Assembly: GCA_016932255.1 (NCBI GenBank)
Contig: JAFGDE010000020.1
Location: forward strand, 1-37,728
DNA length: 37,728 nt
Origin: Candidatus Saganbacteria bacterium
GTDB lineage: Bacteria; Margulisbacteria; WOR-1; O2-12-FULL-45-9
Direction: 5' to 3'
The notes under the pieces are model-generated. The model did not search any database. It was not told the DNA's origin and saw only the letters and a program-made list of their open reading frames with translations. The translations under genes and the position numbers were made by a program. This document shows positions 31,201-37,728 of the stretch, in pieces. Each line of letters opens with the position of its first letter. Positions within the stretch are counted from its first letter, which is position 1.

Positions 31201-33159
31201 GTTCAGGTCGAGTAAGGTTCCGCCGTCCGGCATTGTAATTCCCGGCAGATCAGCCAGAGATAATCTGACGCCGTTGGCCAAGACCGGGAAGCCCTGGAAT
31301 TGACCCATAACATCACTTCTGATGACAGCTTCGATCCTGGCTTCAGGCGTGGCCAGACCGGCCTCGGCAACAGCTGTCGCAGTCCTGATCTCGATCCGGT
31401 TCTCAACACCATTGCCGCGCTCTTCTAAAGGAATAAAACGCTCTTCGATGATCTCTCTGCCGTCCAGCTGAAAATCGATTATTTCAGAATCAGCAGCTGC
31501 CCGGTCTATCATTGAAGACTGTTCATTCTCAAGCGGACAGGGATTGGATAACTCCGCCTCCAGCGGGATGATCCGCCCGACGGTTTCGCCGTTGACCGAA
31601 GTTACTTCCAGCAGGACATTCCTGCGAGAAGGGTTCAGGTTCTTGGCGGCTTCACCATGCTCCATGATCAGCTGTGAGCCTGCCCTGAAGAACTCGACAA
31701 CGTTGGCGCCGTCAGCCGGGGGCTGTATCGTGCCGTGGCCCAAAGTTACCGTCAGGCCGCGGTATTCCACGCCGCTGCGGCCCCTGGTGACCTCCGTGAT
31801 GTCAACGCGCGTGTATTCGACGCCGTCAATGACCTCGACCATGGCATTGGGGTTCTGGTCCAGGTACAGCCGGCCCATTTCTGTTTCCAATAAAGCACTG
31901 GTCTCGACCCTGATCTCAAAAGGCGTGTTGTTCAGCTCGAACATGAAGTCGCGGGCGACTTGTTCCATGGTCTCCGGACTGACGCCTTCATCAGCCACCA
32001 GGTAGAATTCCTCAGAACCTGAGCCGTGCCTATATAATGTTATTCCGGCCTCGGCCATGCCGGCCCTGGCCGCGGCGTCAGCCATCCTTACTTCGACCAC
32101 CGCGTCCATCATTGCCTCGCCGGCAAAGCCCAGCGAGCGGAACGAGCCCATGGCGTTGCCGTCAAAGAAAGCGAAACGGACCGCTGAACCGGAACGCAGG
32201 ATGTCTGCGCCGTCCAGGATCATCTCTTGATAATTGCGCAGGCCGGAGCGGGGTTCGGTGTGCCGCAGCGCTTCAGGGGCGGTCACAGAGGCGGCGCTCT
32301 CTCTCATGGCCTGGTAATCGGGCAGGCGCAGGTCAAGGCGATATGATTCCAGCCTGCCGGCTTCGTTGGCGTCAATGATGTGTTCATCATTAAAACGCAT
32401 AATGACATCCGAGCTTTCCGGCCGGTTCAGTATGTAGATCTGTTCACGCAAGGCCCGATAGATGCTTTCCTCGGAAATATGGACCTGGCCGTCAATGCTT
32501 AATTCCGCGGCGTCGAAAGTGATCATGCCGGTGTTGACCAGGCTGACCTTGCTGTCGAGCATCTCAGGAGTGAGGGCCTGACGGACCTGCTGGCGGTTGT
32601 GTTCGTAAGTGATCTCAACGCCAGCGCTGAAATTAAGGACACTGTCCATGATCCTCTGGCCGACTTCCGGGCTGGTGACTTCCAGGACAAAGTTCGGGCC
32701 GTCGCGCACGATCCTGACCTGTTCAGGTCCCATGCCCTGGCCAATGGCGGTCTCGCGGATGATCTCAAGGAAACGCCTCAGATAGGCGTTGCCGGCCTCA
32801 TGCCCGCCGACAAAATGATCATTGACATGTTTCAAGCCGGACAGATTGATGACCACCCAGCTGGAGGAGCGGCCTGCAGCCAGAGAGGTCCCGGTCAATT
32901 CGGTATAAACATCAGGCGTAAAAGCGCCGAAACTATCGGTTGACAAACTCGGTGTTACAGTGCCGGGTATAACGGACAGGTTGTCAATGGGCGGGGCCCA
33001 GTAAGGCCGCATATCAACATCGCGGTGGTGGTCTCCGTACCAATCAAAAGCGGTCTCTTCAGCAGAACAAAATGGGGCTTCTTCACTGCTCATCGGAGTG
33101 AGCGGAGTGTAATATAAAGGCCCTGTATAACCATTTACTGCGTTATCGCCTGGAGGCAT
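28276..33159 (-). CDS. Giant multidomain protein with two degenerate GGDEF-like domains
   Basis: I recognise no family for the whole 1627-residue protein. It has no signal peptide. Residues about 98-185 resemble a GGDEF domain: WVVINLSGLKHVNDHFVGGHEAGNAYL with RDGPNF where GGDEF belongs. Residues about 325-425 resemble a second: FAFFDGNAMGSFRSLGFAGEAM, then GSGSEEF at 379-385. Both lack the catalytic GGDEF. A long middle region follows, with hydrophobic segments near 884-900, 1040-1062 and 1071-1096 that could insert in a membrane. The C-terminal 350 residues contain a duplication (about 1285-1400 and 1468-1580). AGGTG precedes the ATG by about 8 nt. It is upstream of the broken lipoprotein gene and 209 bp downstream of the GAF gene on the same strand. 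Confidence 0.85.
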   Translation of the reverse strand: MPPGDNAVNGYTGPLYYTPLTPMSSEEAPFCSAEETAFDWYGDHHRDVDMRPYWAPPIDNLSVIPGTVTPSLSTDSFGAFTPDVYTELTGTSLAAGRSSSWVVINLSGLKHVNDHFVGGHEAGNAYLRRFLEIIRETAIGQGMGPEQVRIVRDGPNFVLEVTSPEVGQRIMDSVLNFSAGVEITYEHNRQQVRQALTPEMLDSKVSLVNTGMITFDAAELSIDGQVHISEESIYRALREQIYILNRPESSDVIMRFNDEHIIDANEAGRLESYRLDLRLPDYQAMRESAASVTAPEALRHTEPRSGLRNYQEMILDGADILRSGSAVRFAFFDGNAMGSFRSLGFAGEAMMDAVVEVRMADAAARAGMAEAGITLYRHGSGSEEFYLVADEGVSPETMEQVARDFMFELNNTPFEIRVETSALLETEMGRLYLDQNPNAMVEVIDGVEYTRVDITEVTRGRSGVEYRGLTVTLGHGTIQPPADGANVVEFFRAGSQLIMEHGEAAKNLNPSRRNVLLEVTSVNGETVGRIIPLEAELSNPCPLENEQSSMIDRAAADSEIIDFQLDGREIIEERFIPLEERGNGVENRIEIRTATAVAEAGLATPEARIEAVIRSDVMGQFQGFPVLANGVRLSLADLPGITMPDGGTLLDLNNLTTLDSTNARLLRNAGIESIYLPPGVEPTGEILITEETLRTAQPGDALVVDQYGYTEVIPEFEINYYEPVTRPAFEAIRASAVSNFSGAASAIGIEIENVTYETLRQISGRSISELMQEYNISEEQARSLKNTAEICKTQAEYTMNVTRLAESLGVDINTIDGQRVAETVYRGFDGTTGLQLERLFDFFATEEGRAFLETEQGRQFAERLETLREAHNNGGSSSVTTEFGGLLVSLAVFLGAERLAHLLGIENPLAKTTFVLSILHMSTEAQAAGILSRSSFSAVGQAIRALGADLSAMGSSLLSRSSSPGLANFRSFISTTLEGNPLIFGRNSLLLRGAGHLISREALGRFFGGIGHFTILAHAYDAGISAAGLEDTVMGHQVTRFIVPGIAMIGINRLIATRLANTIIARAWTKVLGPIGIAFFIADIVDMAHLAFMDEYTRSLTLRARDEDYNGTDPFLTNQLSDCAEATRSWLGILGMLRLISTPADNYNASGTESFDRFSASQFDREALAEILITLSQENEDFREAIIALRMIDPTDVENIFSENGIRHAVDVTDLYFNDDGTFDEEMIDQFISRELFRSYETSDVYRAGNDRYRFTFNDEVAELDQMTLTIGQNRRIMRAAALFELEQLGLPLEATELDIASGLVTADGQLNHASYPFQQLASRLVQTAARTNGPEAAAMLTQIRLNIINLRLEYLRTNDSDILRELDAWGDEIDVPAWHNQQAEMQQIIEQTAALELGDPTSALIFAGLTDDIEALVGTPSFSESAHGGLINALHGANLVAINESAGNEQVSRMSVLYQRHLSSQPLEFTNEDISNGLVTMDGEFNFSSDAGREFAASLVYQASANPSVHIDLTPIRLAVLRTRVDFLDGLHDHASGMHLIGMLSDLDAWGDTISSESWTVTLPALNSLLQDFDPDNPEHIAQLNNLIPLAMERSESGEYANPAHDQNSSVIEYYRNRLLPSISSL

Positions 33160-33176
33160 ACCTTTTCACCTTTTTT

Positions 33177-33198
33177 GCCTGCCTGCCGGCAGGCAGGC
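33177..33198. repeat. 22-bp perfect palindrome in the leader of the giant gene
   Basis: GCCTGCCTGCC and its exact inverse GGCAGGCAGGC abut, 18 nt upstream of the giant gene's start and just ahead of its ribosome site. The core is shared with the palindromes at 5608 and in rnpB. Confidence 0.85.
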
Positions 33199-33208
33199 CT
33201 GATCTAGC

Positions 33209-33243
33209 CAAAAAAATAAGGAAGCGCCTGAATGCTTCCTTAT
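33209..33243 (-). terminator. Intrinsic terminator between the GAF gene and the giant gene
   Basis: ATAAGGAAGC (33216-33225) and GCTTCCTTAT (33234-33243) form a perfect 10-bp stem with an 8-nt loop, followed on the minus strand by seven Ts. It lies 126 bp after the GAF stop and about 50 bp before the giant gene's start. It ends GAF transcripts and might attenuate read-through. The 209-bp gap 33160-33368 otherwise holds the palindrome and a possible CTGACA-N16-TATAAG promoter on the minus strand. Confidence 0.8.
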
Positions 33244-33368
33244 ACCTATGCCAACTTATATGTCAGGCTCATCTAAGTGGCTCTACACTATATATATCGG
33301 GTTCGTAGGAGTTAAACTTGCATGATTTTGGGGCTTCTGGGGGGATAGAAAAAGGTTAAAGGGCTATT

Positions 33369-34007
33369 TTAAAGGGTCTGATTGGCCTGGCTCAGGGCCA
33401 CGGCCATGTCATTGGCGATCCTGGCGACCAGCCTGATATCCAGGTTCTGCCTGAAAGCGTTCGGACTGGTCCGGCTGATGGTCAGGGCGCCTAAACAACT
33501 CAATTCCTTTTCAGGGCCCAAGAGAATGGGTGCAACGATCAGGCTGCCCGCGCCGTTGGGCAGGGCAGAGTCTGTTATACTGAGCTGTTTAGGGGTAGCT
33601 TCAAAAACATCGTCAGTGATCTTGGAGGGAGAAACGGAAACGTAGATCTTGGACGACTGTCTAGCAGGGATCTCGATCGCCTTGCCTTGCTGGGCAGCTA
33701 CGGCCGCTGCTGGAGAAAGAGCGTTCGGTGCCTCAAAACTTACTGAGCTACCCGGAAGGAGTTCAGCTATCTCTGCTGAGATGAACTCTTTTAACGCTGC
33801 GGGAGAACCTAAGGCTGTCAGCTTTTCGTGGCGCAGACCATGCCGCTGATTGAGTTCGCGGATCATTTGTCTGAAGGTCGGTCTGAGCTCGTTCCTGGTC
33901 TCAGGGTCTGGCAGTTTTTTCATTGGGAAGAAAACCCTTCTTAAATTTCCTGCCAGTCTAGCACGAAAGCCGGGGACCTGTCCAGATTTAGGGATTATAG
34001 GAGCCAT
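33369..34007 (-). CDS. GAF-like domain protein
   Basis: This 212-residue soluble protein has a basic N-terminus (1-60) with no known motif. A GAF-like sensory domain follows (about 65-210), showing the usual pattern of paired strands around GAGSLIVAPILLGPEKELSCLGALTISRTSPNAF and a closing helix DIRLVARIANDMAVALSQA. The ligand is unknown. The start is well supported by TTAGGAGG 7 nt before ATG. Its placement upstream of the pseudo-GGDEF giant gene is suggestive, because GAF and GGDEF domains are often fused, but no direct link is visible. Confidence 0.75.
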   Translation of the reverse strand: MAPIIPKSGQVPGFRARLAGNLRRVFFPMKKLPDPETRNELRPTFRQMIRELNQRHGLRHEKLTALGSPAALKEFISAEIAELLPGSSVSFEAPNALSPAAAVAAQQGKAIEIPARQSSKIYVSVSPSKITDDVFEATPKQLSITDSALPNGAGSLIVAPILLGPEKELSCLGALTISRTSPNAFRQNLDIRLVARIANDMAVALSQANQTL

Positions 34008-34087
34008 TTTTTGCCTCCTAAGACACCATTGATTATCGCAAATATTTATCGGGTGGTGGTGGAAAGAATTTCAGGTCAAAGCCGGAT

Positions 34088-35509
34088 TTATTGGGGCAAT
34101 TTATAAATGTTATTCTGGTTCAAGATCAGGTCAGGATCAAAGGCTTTTTTTAGCCGCAGCATTTCATTGATACCTGTCTGGCCGTAGAGTTCCCGCAGGT
34201 AATCGTGTTTGATCTTGCCGATGCCGTGCTCGGCTGAGACCGTGCCACCCAGGCTGACAGCCTTCTTGACGAACTTCATGGTGATCTCTTTGGCGGTCCT
34301 TGTTTCTTCCCCATTCTTTGGCAGGAGATTGACGTGGAGATGGTTTTCCCCAATATGGCCGAATTTGATATAAAAAAGTAGCCGGTAGTTGGTAGCCAGT
34401 AGCCGGTCATAGTATTCGTACATCTCTTTGAACTTATCCGTTGGCACGGCGATATCTGTGGCTAATTTGATCGAGCCGTGTTTTTTGTATAGTTCATTGA
34501 TATGTTCCGGAATGGCATGCCGGAATTTGAACAGGTCCTCTTTCTGGCTGGCTTCCAGGCCCAGCCAGCAATCATCGATATTGACCTGATATTTTTCCAG
34601 CAGGCCGGCCCAATCATCCAGATAGGTTGCCTGGTTCTTGGCCGTGATCTCCTGTTCGATGTACACGGCTGCTTTCACGCCGGCCGGGATATGGCTGAAA
34701 CTGCTCCTGAGCATTTCCAGTGTGTTCGTGTCAAAATATTCAAAGAAATTAACAGTTCGATCGTTCTTAGCTTTAGCCTCAAGCACAAAATCCACAGCCA
34801 ATCCCTCGCTCGGGAAAAAGGCTACCACATCGAAAGTTTCCTTGAGGGCAGGGGCCAGACCGATCTCGATCTCAGAGACTATGCCCAGCGTGCCTTCCGC
34901 GCCGATGAACAGGTCGATCAGGTCCATGCCAGGTGATGAATAATAACCAGCCGAGTTCTTGGTCTTTGGCATAGCGTAATTCGGTTGTTCAAGTTTGCGA
35001 TTGTTGAGCTTTTGCCCGCCGCGTTTCAGGTCCAGGATCTCTCCGGAAGGCAGGCTGACTTTCAAGCGCCTGATCCAATCCCTGGTCGCGCCAAAACGAT
35101 AGCCCCGGCCGCCGGAGGCATTGGTCGCGACATTGCCGCCGATAGTCGCGGTTTTTTCAGTTGGGTCTGGCGGGTAGAGCAGGCCGGCCTTGGCCGCGGC
35201 AGCCTCGATCTCTTCCAGCGTTACGCCAGGCTGAACGACCGCGAACTTGCCCTGCTTGTCCAGGGTGATGATTTTATTGAGCTTCTGAGTGTTGAGCAGC
35301 CAGCCGCCGAACGGGATACAGCCTCCCGTGGTCCCGGTCTCTGCGGCTGAGATCGTCAGAGGGGTCTTTTTGCTGGAGCATTCCTTGAGCGCTTCTTTAA
35401 TGTCTGCCTCGCTCTCAGGCAGGTACAGGCCGTCCGCGTGTCCGCCCTGCAAGTTCGAGCTGTCCTCAAGATGGCCTTTGATAATATCCTGGTCGGTCTT
35501 CTTCAGCAT
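34088..35509 (-). CDS. FAD-linked oxidase, GlcD/D-lactate dehydrogenase type
   Basis: This 473-residue enzyme has an N-terminal PCMH-type FAD-binding domain (TTGGCIPFGGWLLN, PPDPTEKTATIGGNVATNASGGRGYRFG). A C-terminal FAD-oxidase domain ends with SAEHGIGKIKHDYL. These are the standard features of glycolate oxidase subunit GlcD and FAD D-lactate dehydrogenases, which oxidise 2-hydroxyacids and pass electrons to quinone or a partner. No GlcE/GlcF or ETF genes are nearby, so the electron acceptor is unknown. The -10 box (TATAAT, 35523-35518) lies 8 nt before ATG with no Shine-Dalgarno, implying a leaderless mRNA. Its -35 overlaps that of the divergent 23S promoter. Confidence 0.88.
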   Translation of the reverse strand: MLKKTDQDIIKGHLEDSSNLQGGHADGLYLPESEADIKEALKECSSKKTPLTISAAETGTTGGCIPFGGWLLNTQKLNKIITLDKQGKFAVVQPGVTLEEIEAAAAKAGLLYPPDPTEKTATIGGNVATNASGGRGYRFGATRDWIRRLKVSLPSGEILDLKRGGQKLNNRKLEQPNYAMPKTKNSAGYYSSPGMDLIDLFIGAEGTLGIVSEIEIGLAPALKETFDVVAFFPSEGLAVDFVLEAKAKNDRTVNFFEYFDTNTLEMLRSSFSHIPAGVKAAVYIEQEITAKNQATYLDDWAGLLEKYQVNIDDCWLGLEASQKEDLFKFRHAIPEHINELYKKHGSIKLATDIAVPTDKFKEMYEYYDRLLATNYRLLFYIKFGHIGENHLHVNLLPKNGEETRTAKEITMKFVKKAVSLGGTVSAEHGIGKIKHDYLRELYGQTGINEMLRLKKAFDPDLILNQNNIYKLPQ

Positions 35510-35517
35510 AGGTGATG

Positions 35518-35546
35518 ATTATATAACAAAAAAAAGTACTTGACAA
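35518..35546 (-). promoter_or_regulatory. glcD-like gene promoter, leaderless
   Basis: On the minus strand TTGTCA (35546-35541) and TATAAT (35523-35518) have a 17-nt spacer. The ATG begins 8 nt after the -10. Confidence 0.65.
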
Positions 35547-35569
35547 AAAGGCGCGAACTATAATATAAT
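35540..35569 (+). promoter_or_regulatory. 23S rRNA promoter
   Basis: TTGACA at 35540-35545 is a perfect -35, and TATAAT at 35564-35569 follows with an 18-nt spacer (another TATAAT at 35559 would give 13). The start is near 35576. The -35 overlaps the -35 of the divergent FAD-oxidase promoter by five bases. Confidence 0.7.
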
Positions 35570-35581
35570 ACTCATCACGCA

Positions 35582-35668
35582 CTTGATGGGATTTTATTTA
35601 ATAAAAACTTAACTTCCCATTTACATCAAGACCCATGCGATTAAACGCACACTTGATGTGCGTTTTTT
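35582..35668 (+). promoter_or_regulatory. Putative attenuator in the 23S rRNA leader
   Basis: Segment 1, CTTGATG (35582-35588), can pair with segment 2, CATCAAG (35624-35630), helped by ATGGGA/TCCCAT (35586-35591/35615-35620). Segment 2, ACATCAAG (35623-35630), can instead pair perfectly with segment 3, CTTGATGT (35652-35659). That would destroy the terminator AAACGCACA/TGTGCGTTT (35643-35651/35657-35665) and its T run (35663-35668). This is the standard geometry of an attenuator: 1:2 pairing leaves the terminator free, 2:3 pairing prevents it. Alternatively the region encodes a small RNA of about 90 nt ending at the terminator. Confidence 0.6.
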
Positions 35669-35811
35669 GTTTGTCCGCTTGTAACGCTTTGCTAAACGTT
35701 GCAGGTTGACCAAGGCATAACTAAGTTCCTTGAAAACAGAATATGCAGGAAAAAAATTCGTTGTCCGTGTCAGTAACGATCTTAACAGATCAGTTAAAAC
35801 CGGACAGAAAT
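35669..35811 (+). other. 23S leader/precursor region
   Basis: The remaining leader contains AGTTCCTTGAAAACAGAATA, close to the element found upstream of 23S in Firmicutes spacers, and a local hairpin TGTCCG...CGGACA just before the mature 5' end. No 16S, tRNA or open reading frame is seen in the 302 bp between the FAD-oxidase start and 23S. Confidence 0.5.
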
Positions 35812-36069
35812 GATCAAGTTATTACAGCACATAGAGGATACCTTGGCACTGCAAGTCGATGAAGGACGTGATTGGCTGCGATAAGCCCCGGGGAACTGTC
35901 AAAATAGTTTTGATCCGGGGATCTCCGAATGGGCGAACCCACGCCGGTTCATACCGGCGTATCCCGCAAGGGGTGACAACCCGCTGAACTGAAACATCTT
36001 AGTAAGCGGAGGAACAGAAAGTAATAACGATTCCGGTAGTAGTGGCGAGCGAACCCGGAACAGCCTAAA

Positions 36070-36085
36070 CCCCGGCTTGCCGGGG
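36070..36085. repeat. CCCCGGCTTGCCGGGG hairpin in 23S, copy 1
   Basis: This 16-nt inverted repeat occupies a peripheral hairpin of domain I. An identical 16-mer occurs at 36370-36385. Confidence 0.7.
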
Positions 36086-36284
36086 GGTCGCGGGACCGCG
36101 ATATGGGATCCTGAAGATCTAGTGGAACCAGTCTGGAAAGTCTGGCCAAAGAAGGTGACAGCCCTGTACACGAAAGATCGGAAGGCCCTAGCGGTATCCC
36201 AAGTACAACGGGACACGAGAAATCTTGTTGGAATCCGGGAGGACCATCTCCTAAGGCTAAATACTCTGCAGTGACCGATAGTGA

Positions 36285-36317
<33 letters not shown>

Positions 36318-36369
36318 AGGAATGGGAGTGAAATAGAACTTAAAACTGTGTGCTAACAAGCAGTTGGAG

Positions 36370-36385
36370 CCCCGGCTTGCCGGGG
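36370..36385. repeat. CCCCGGCTTGCCGGGG hairpin in 23S, copy 2
   Basis: This 16-mer is identical to that at 36070 and is followed by TGACA. It replaces the hairpin equivalent to E. coli CACGCUUAGGCGUG. Related hairpins with the same stem logic lie at 37004-37019 (TCCCGGTTTACCGGGA) and 37487-37503 (CCCCGGTTATACCGGGG). Confidence 0.7.
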
Positions 36386-36883
36386 TGACAGCATGCCTAT
36401 TGAAGAATGAGCCGTCGACTTACAGTTGCAGGCAAGCTTAGGGTGTTGAGCCTGAGGCGCAGCGAAAGCGAGTCTTAAACGGGCGACTAAGTCTGCAGTT
36501 GTAGACCCGAAACCGATAGCGATCTATCCGTGGGCAGGATGAATCATGAGTAACATCATGAGGAGGTCCGAACCGGTGGATGTTGAAAAATCCTCGGATG
36601 ACCTGCGGATAGCAGTGAAAAGCTAAACGAGCTCGGATATATCTGGTTCTCCTCGAAATGGTTTTAGGGCCAGCCTCAAGTTTATTCTTGCAGGGGTAGA
36701 GTACAATTTGGACTAGGGTCCCGAGAGGGATTCCAAATCCTCGTTAACTCCGAATACTGCAAGTTAACTGCTTGGGAGTGACAGTGCGAGGGATAAGCTT
36801 CGTGCTGAAAAGGGAAACAGCCCAGATCGTCAGCTAAGGTTCCTAAATACAGGCTAAGTGGGAAAGGAAGTAGAGTCACTAAA

Positions 36884-36932
<49 letters not shown>

Positions 36933-37649
36933 CAGCTCACTGGTCGAGTGTCTTTGCGCCGAAAATCCACGGAGCTTAAGCCTGTTACCGAAGCTACGGA
37001 TTGTCCCGGTTTACCGGGATAGTGGTAGAGGAGCGTTCCATTGTAGGTTGAAGTTGGATCGTGAGATCTGATGGACGAAATGGAAGTGAGAATGACGGCA
37101 TAAGTAACGAACAGGTAGGTGGAAATCCTACCCGCCTTAAGTCTAAGGTTTCCTGGGGAAGGTTCGTCCGCCCAGGGTTAGTCGATATCTAAGCTAAGGC
37201 CAGAGTAACTGGCGTAGGCGATGGCGACACGGTTAATATTCCGTGACTACCTTTGATGTTAACCAGAGGGACGCAGGAGGATAGCCCATAACACTTATTG
37301 GATTGTGGTAGCCTCTTTTTGAGGATATTGGGTGAGTCCACACTGCCAAGAAAAGCTTTGGGTATTGTTGAGGGTAATCGTACTATAAACCGACACAGGT
37401 GGACTGGCTGAGAAGGCTAAGGCGCGCGAGATAACTCTCTCTAAGGAACTCGGCAAATTGGTTCCGTAACTTCGGGAGAAGGAACGCCCCGGTTATACCG
37501 GGGCCACAGAAACCAGCTCCTTGCAACTGTTTAACAAAAACACAGCTCTCTGCTAACCCGTAAGGGGATGTATAGGGGGCGATGCCTGCCCAGTGCTGGA
37601 ACGTTAAGGGGACATCTGAGATTATATCAGGGATCGAACCGAAGCGCCA

Positions 37650-37727
<78 letters not shown>

Positions 37728-37728
37728 A

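Overview
This window looks like chromosome of a diderm bacterium from a poorly cultivated lineage. It encodes a TolC-type outer-membrane channel, an outer-membrane beta-barrel, an ADP-heptose epimerase for LPS core and several lipoprotein or Sec signal peptides, which together imply an outer membrane. The 23S rRNA gene has its own promoter and leader and is not preceded by a 16S gene or tRNAs, so the rRNA genes are probably unlinked. Short palindromic repeats sit inside rnpB, 23S rRNA and one protein gene. A bacterial deoxyhypusine-synthase homologue is present. I would tentatively place the organism among candidate phyla such as WOR-1/Margulisbacteria or relatives, but I cannot establish this from sequence alone. 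I see no phage, transposase, integrase or CRISPR array.

Left part (1-8.9 kb, all +): the 3' end of an FAD oxidoreductase is followed by a promoter and a clear fluoride riboswitch with a terminator platform. The riboswitch controls a three-gene operon: CBS-pair protein, CPA2-type cation/proton antiporter and outer-membrane barrel. Next comes an envelope-stress/efflux cluster: ECF sigma factor behind an ECF-like promoter, a one-TM probable anti-sigma, a Spy/ZraP-like LTxxQ periplasmic protein, TolC, a MacA-like lipoprotein adaptor, a full-length MacB and a small protein of unknown function.

Middle (8.9-20.3 kb, mostly -): two tandem paralogous membrane proteins, RNase P RNA, RNase HI, PolX, a degenerate HD-GYP protein (+), and an operon of small membrane protein, site-2 protease with CBS domains, and DJ-1/PfpI protein. 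A purine-salvage pair (adenine deaminase and hypoxanthine phosphoribosyltransferase, +) follows. After it come a SagB-type exported nitroreductase with an LCP-family protein, and SSB.

Right part (20.3-37.7 kb): a + strand run holds an ICMT-like membrane methyltransferase, a deoxyhypusine-synthase-like enzyme, HldD, a membrane histidine kinase and a receiver-only response regulator. On the - strand lie tRNA-Asn with alpha-glucan phosphorylase, a lipoprotein gene broken by an in-frame TAG and an apparent start-proximal frameshift, a 1627-residue protein with two degenerate GGDEF-like domains, a GAF-like protein and a GlcD-type FAD oxidase. The GlcD gene is divergent from the 23S rRNA gene and the two share an overlapping -35 region. 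The 23S leader carries what looks like a complete attenuator: mutually exclusive hairpins and an intrinsic terminator. The 23S gene runs off the window end.

The points most worth following up are the fluoride-riboswitch operon with an outer-membrane member, the giant pseudo-GGDEF protein, the 23S leader attenuator, the palindromic repeats in structural RNAs, and a recurring pattern of apparently leaderless genes (polX, ade, glcD and others).
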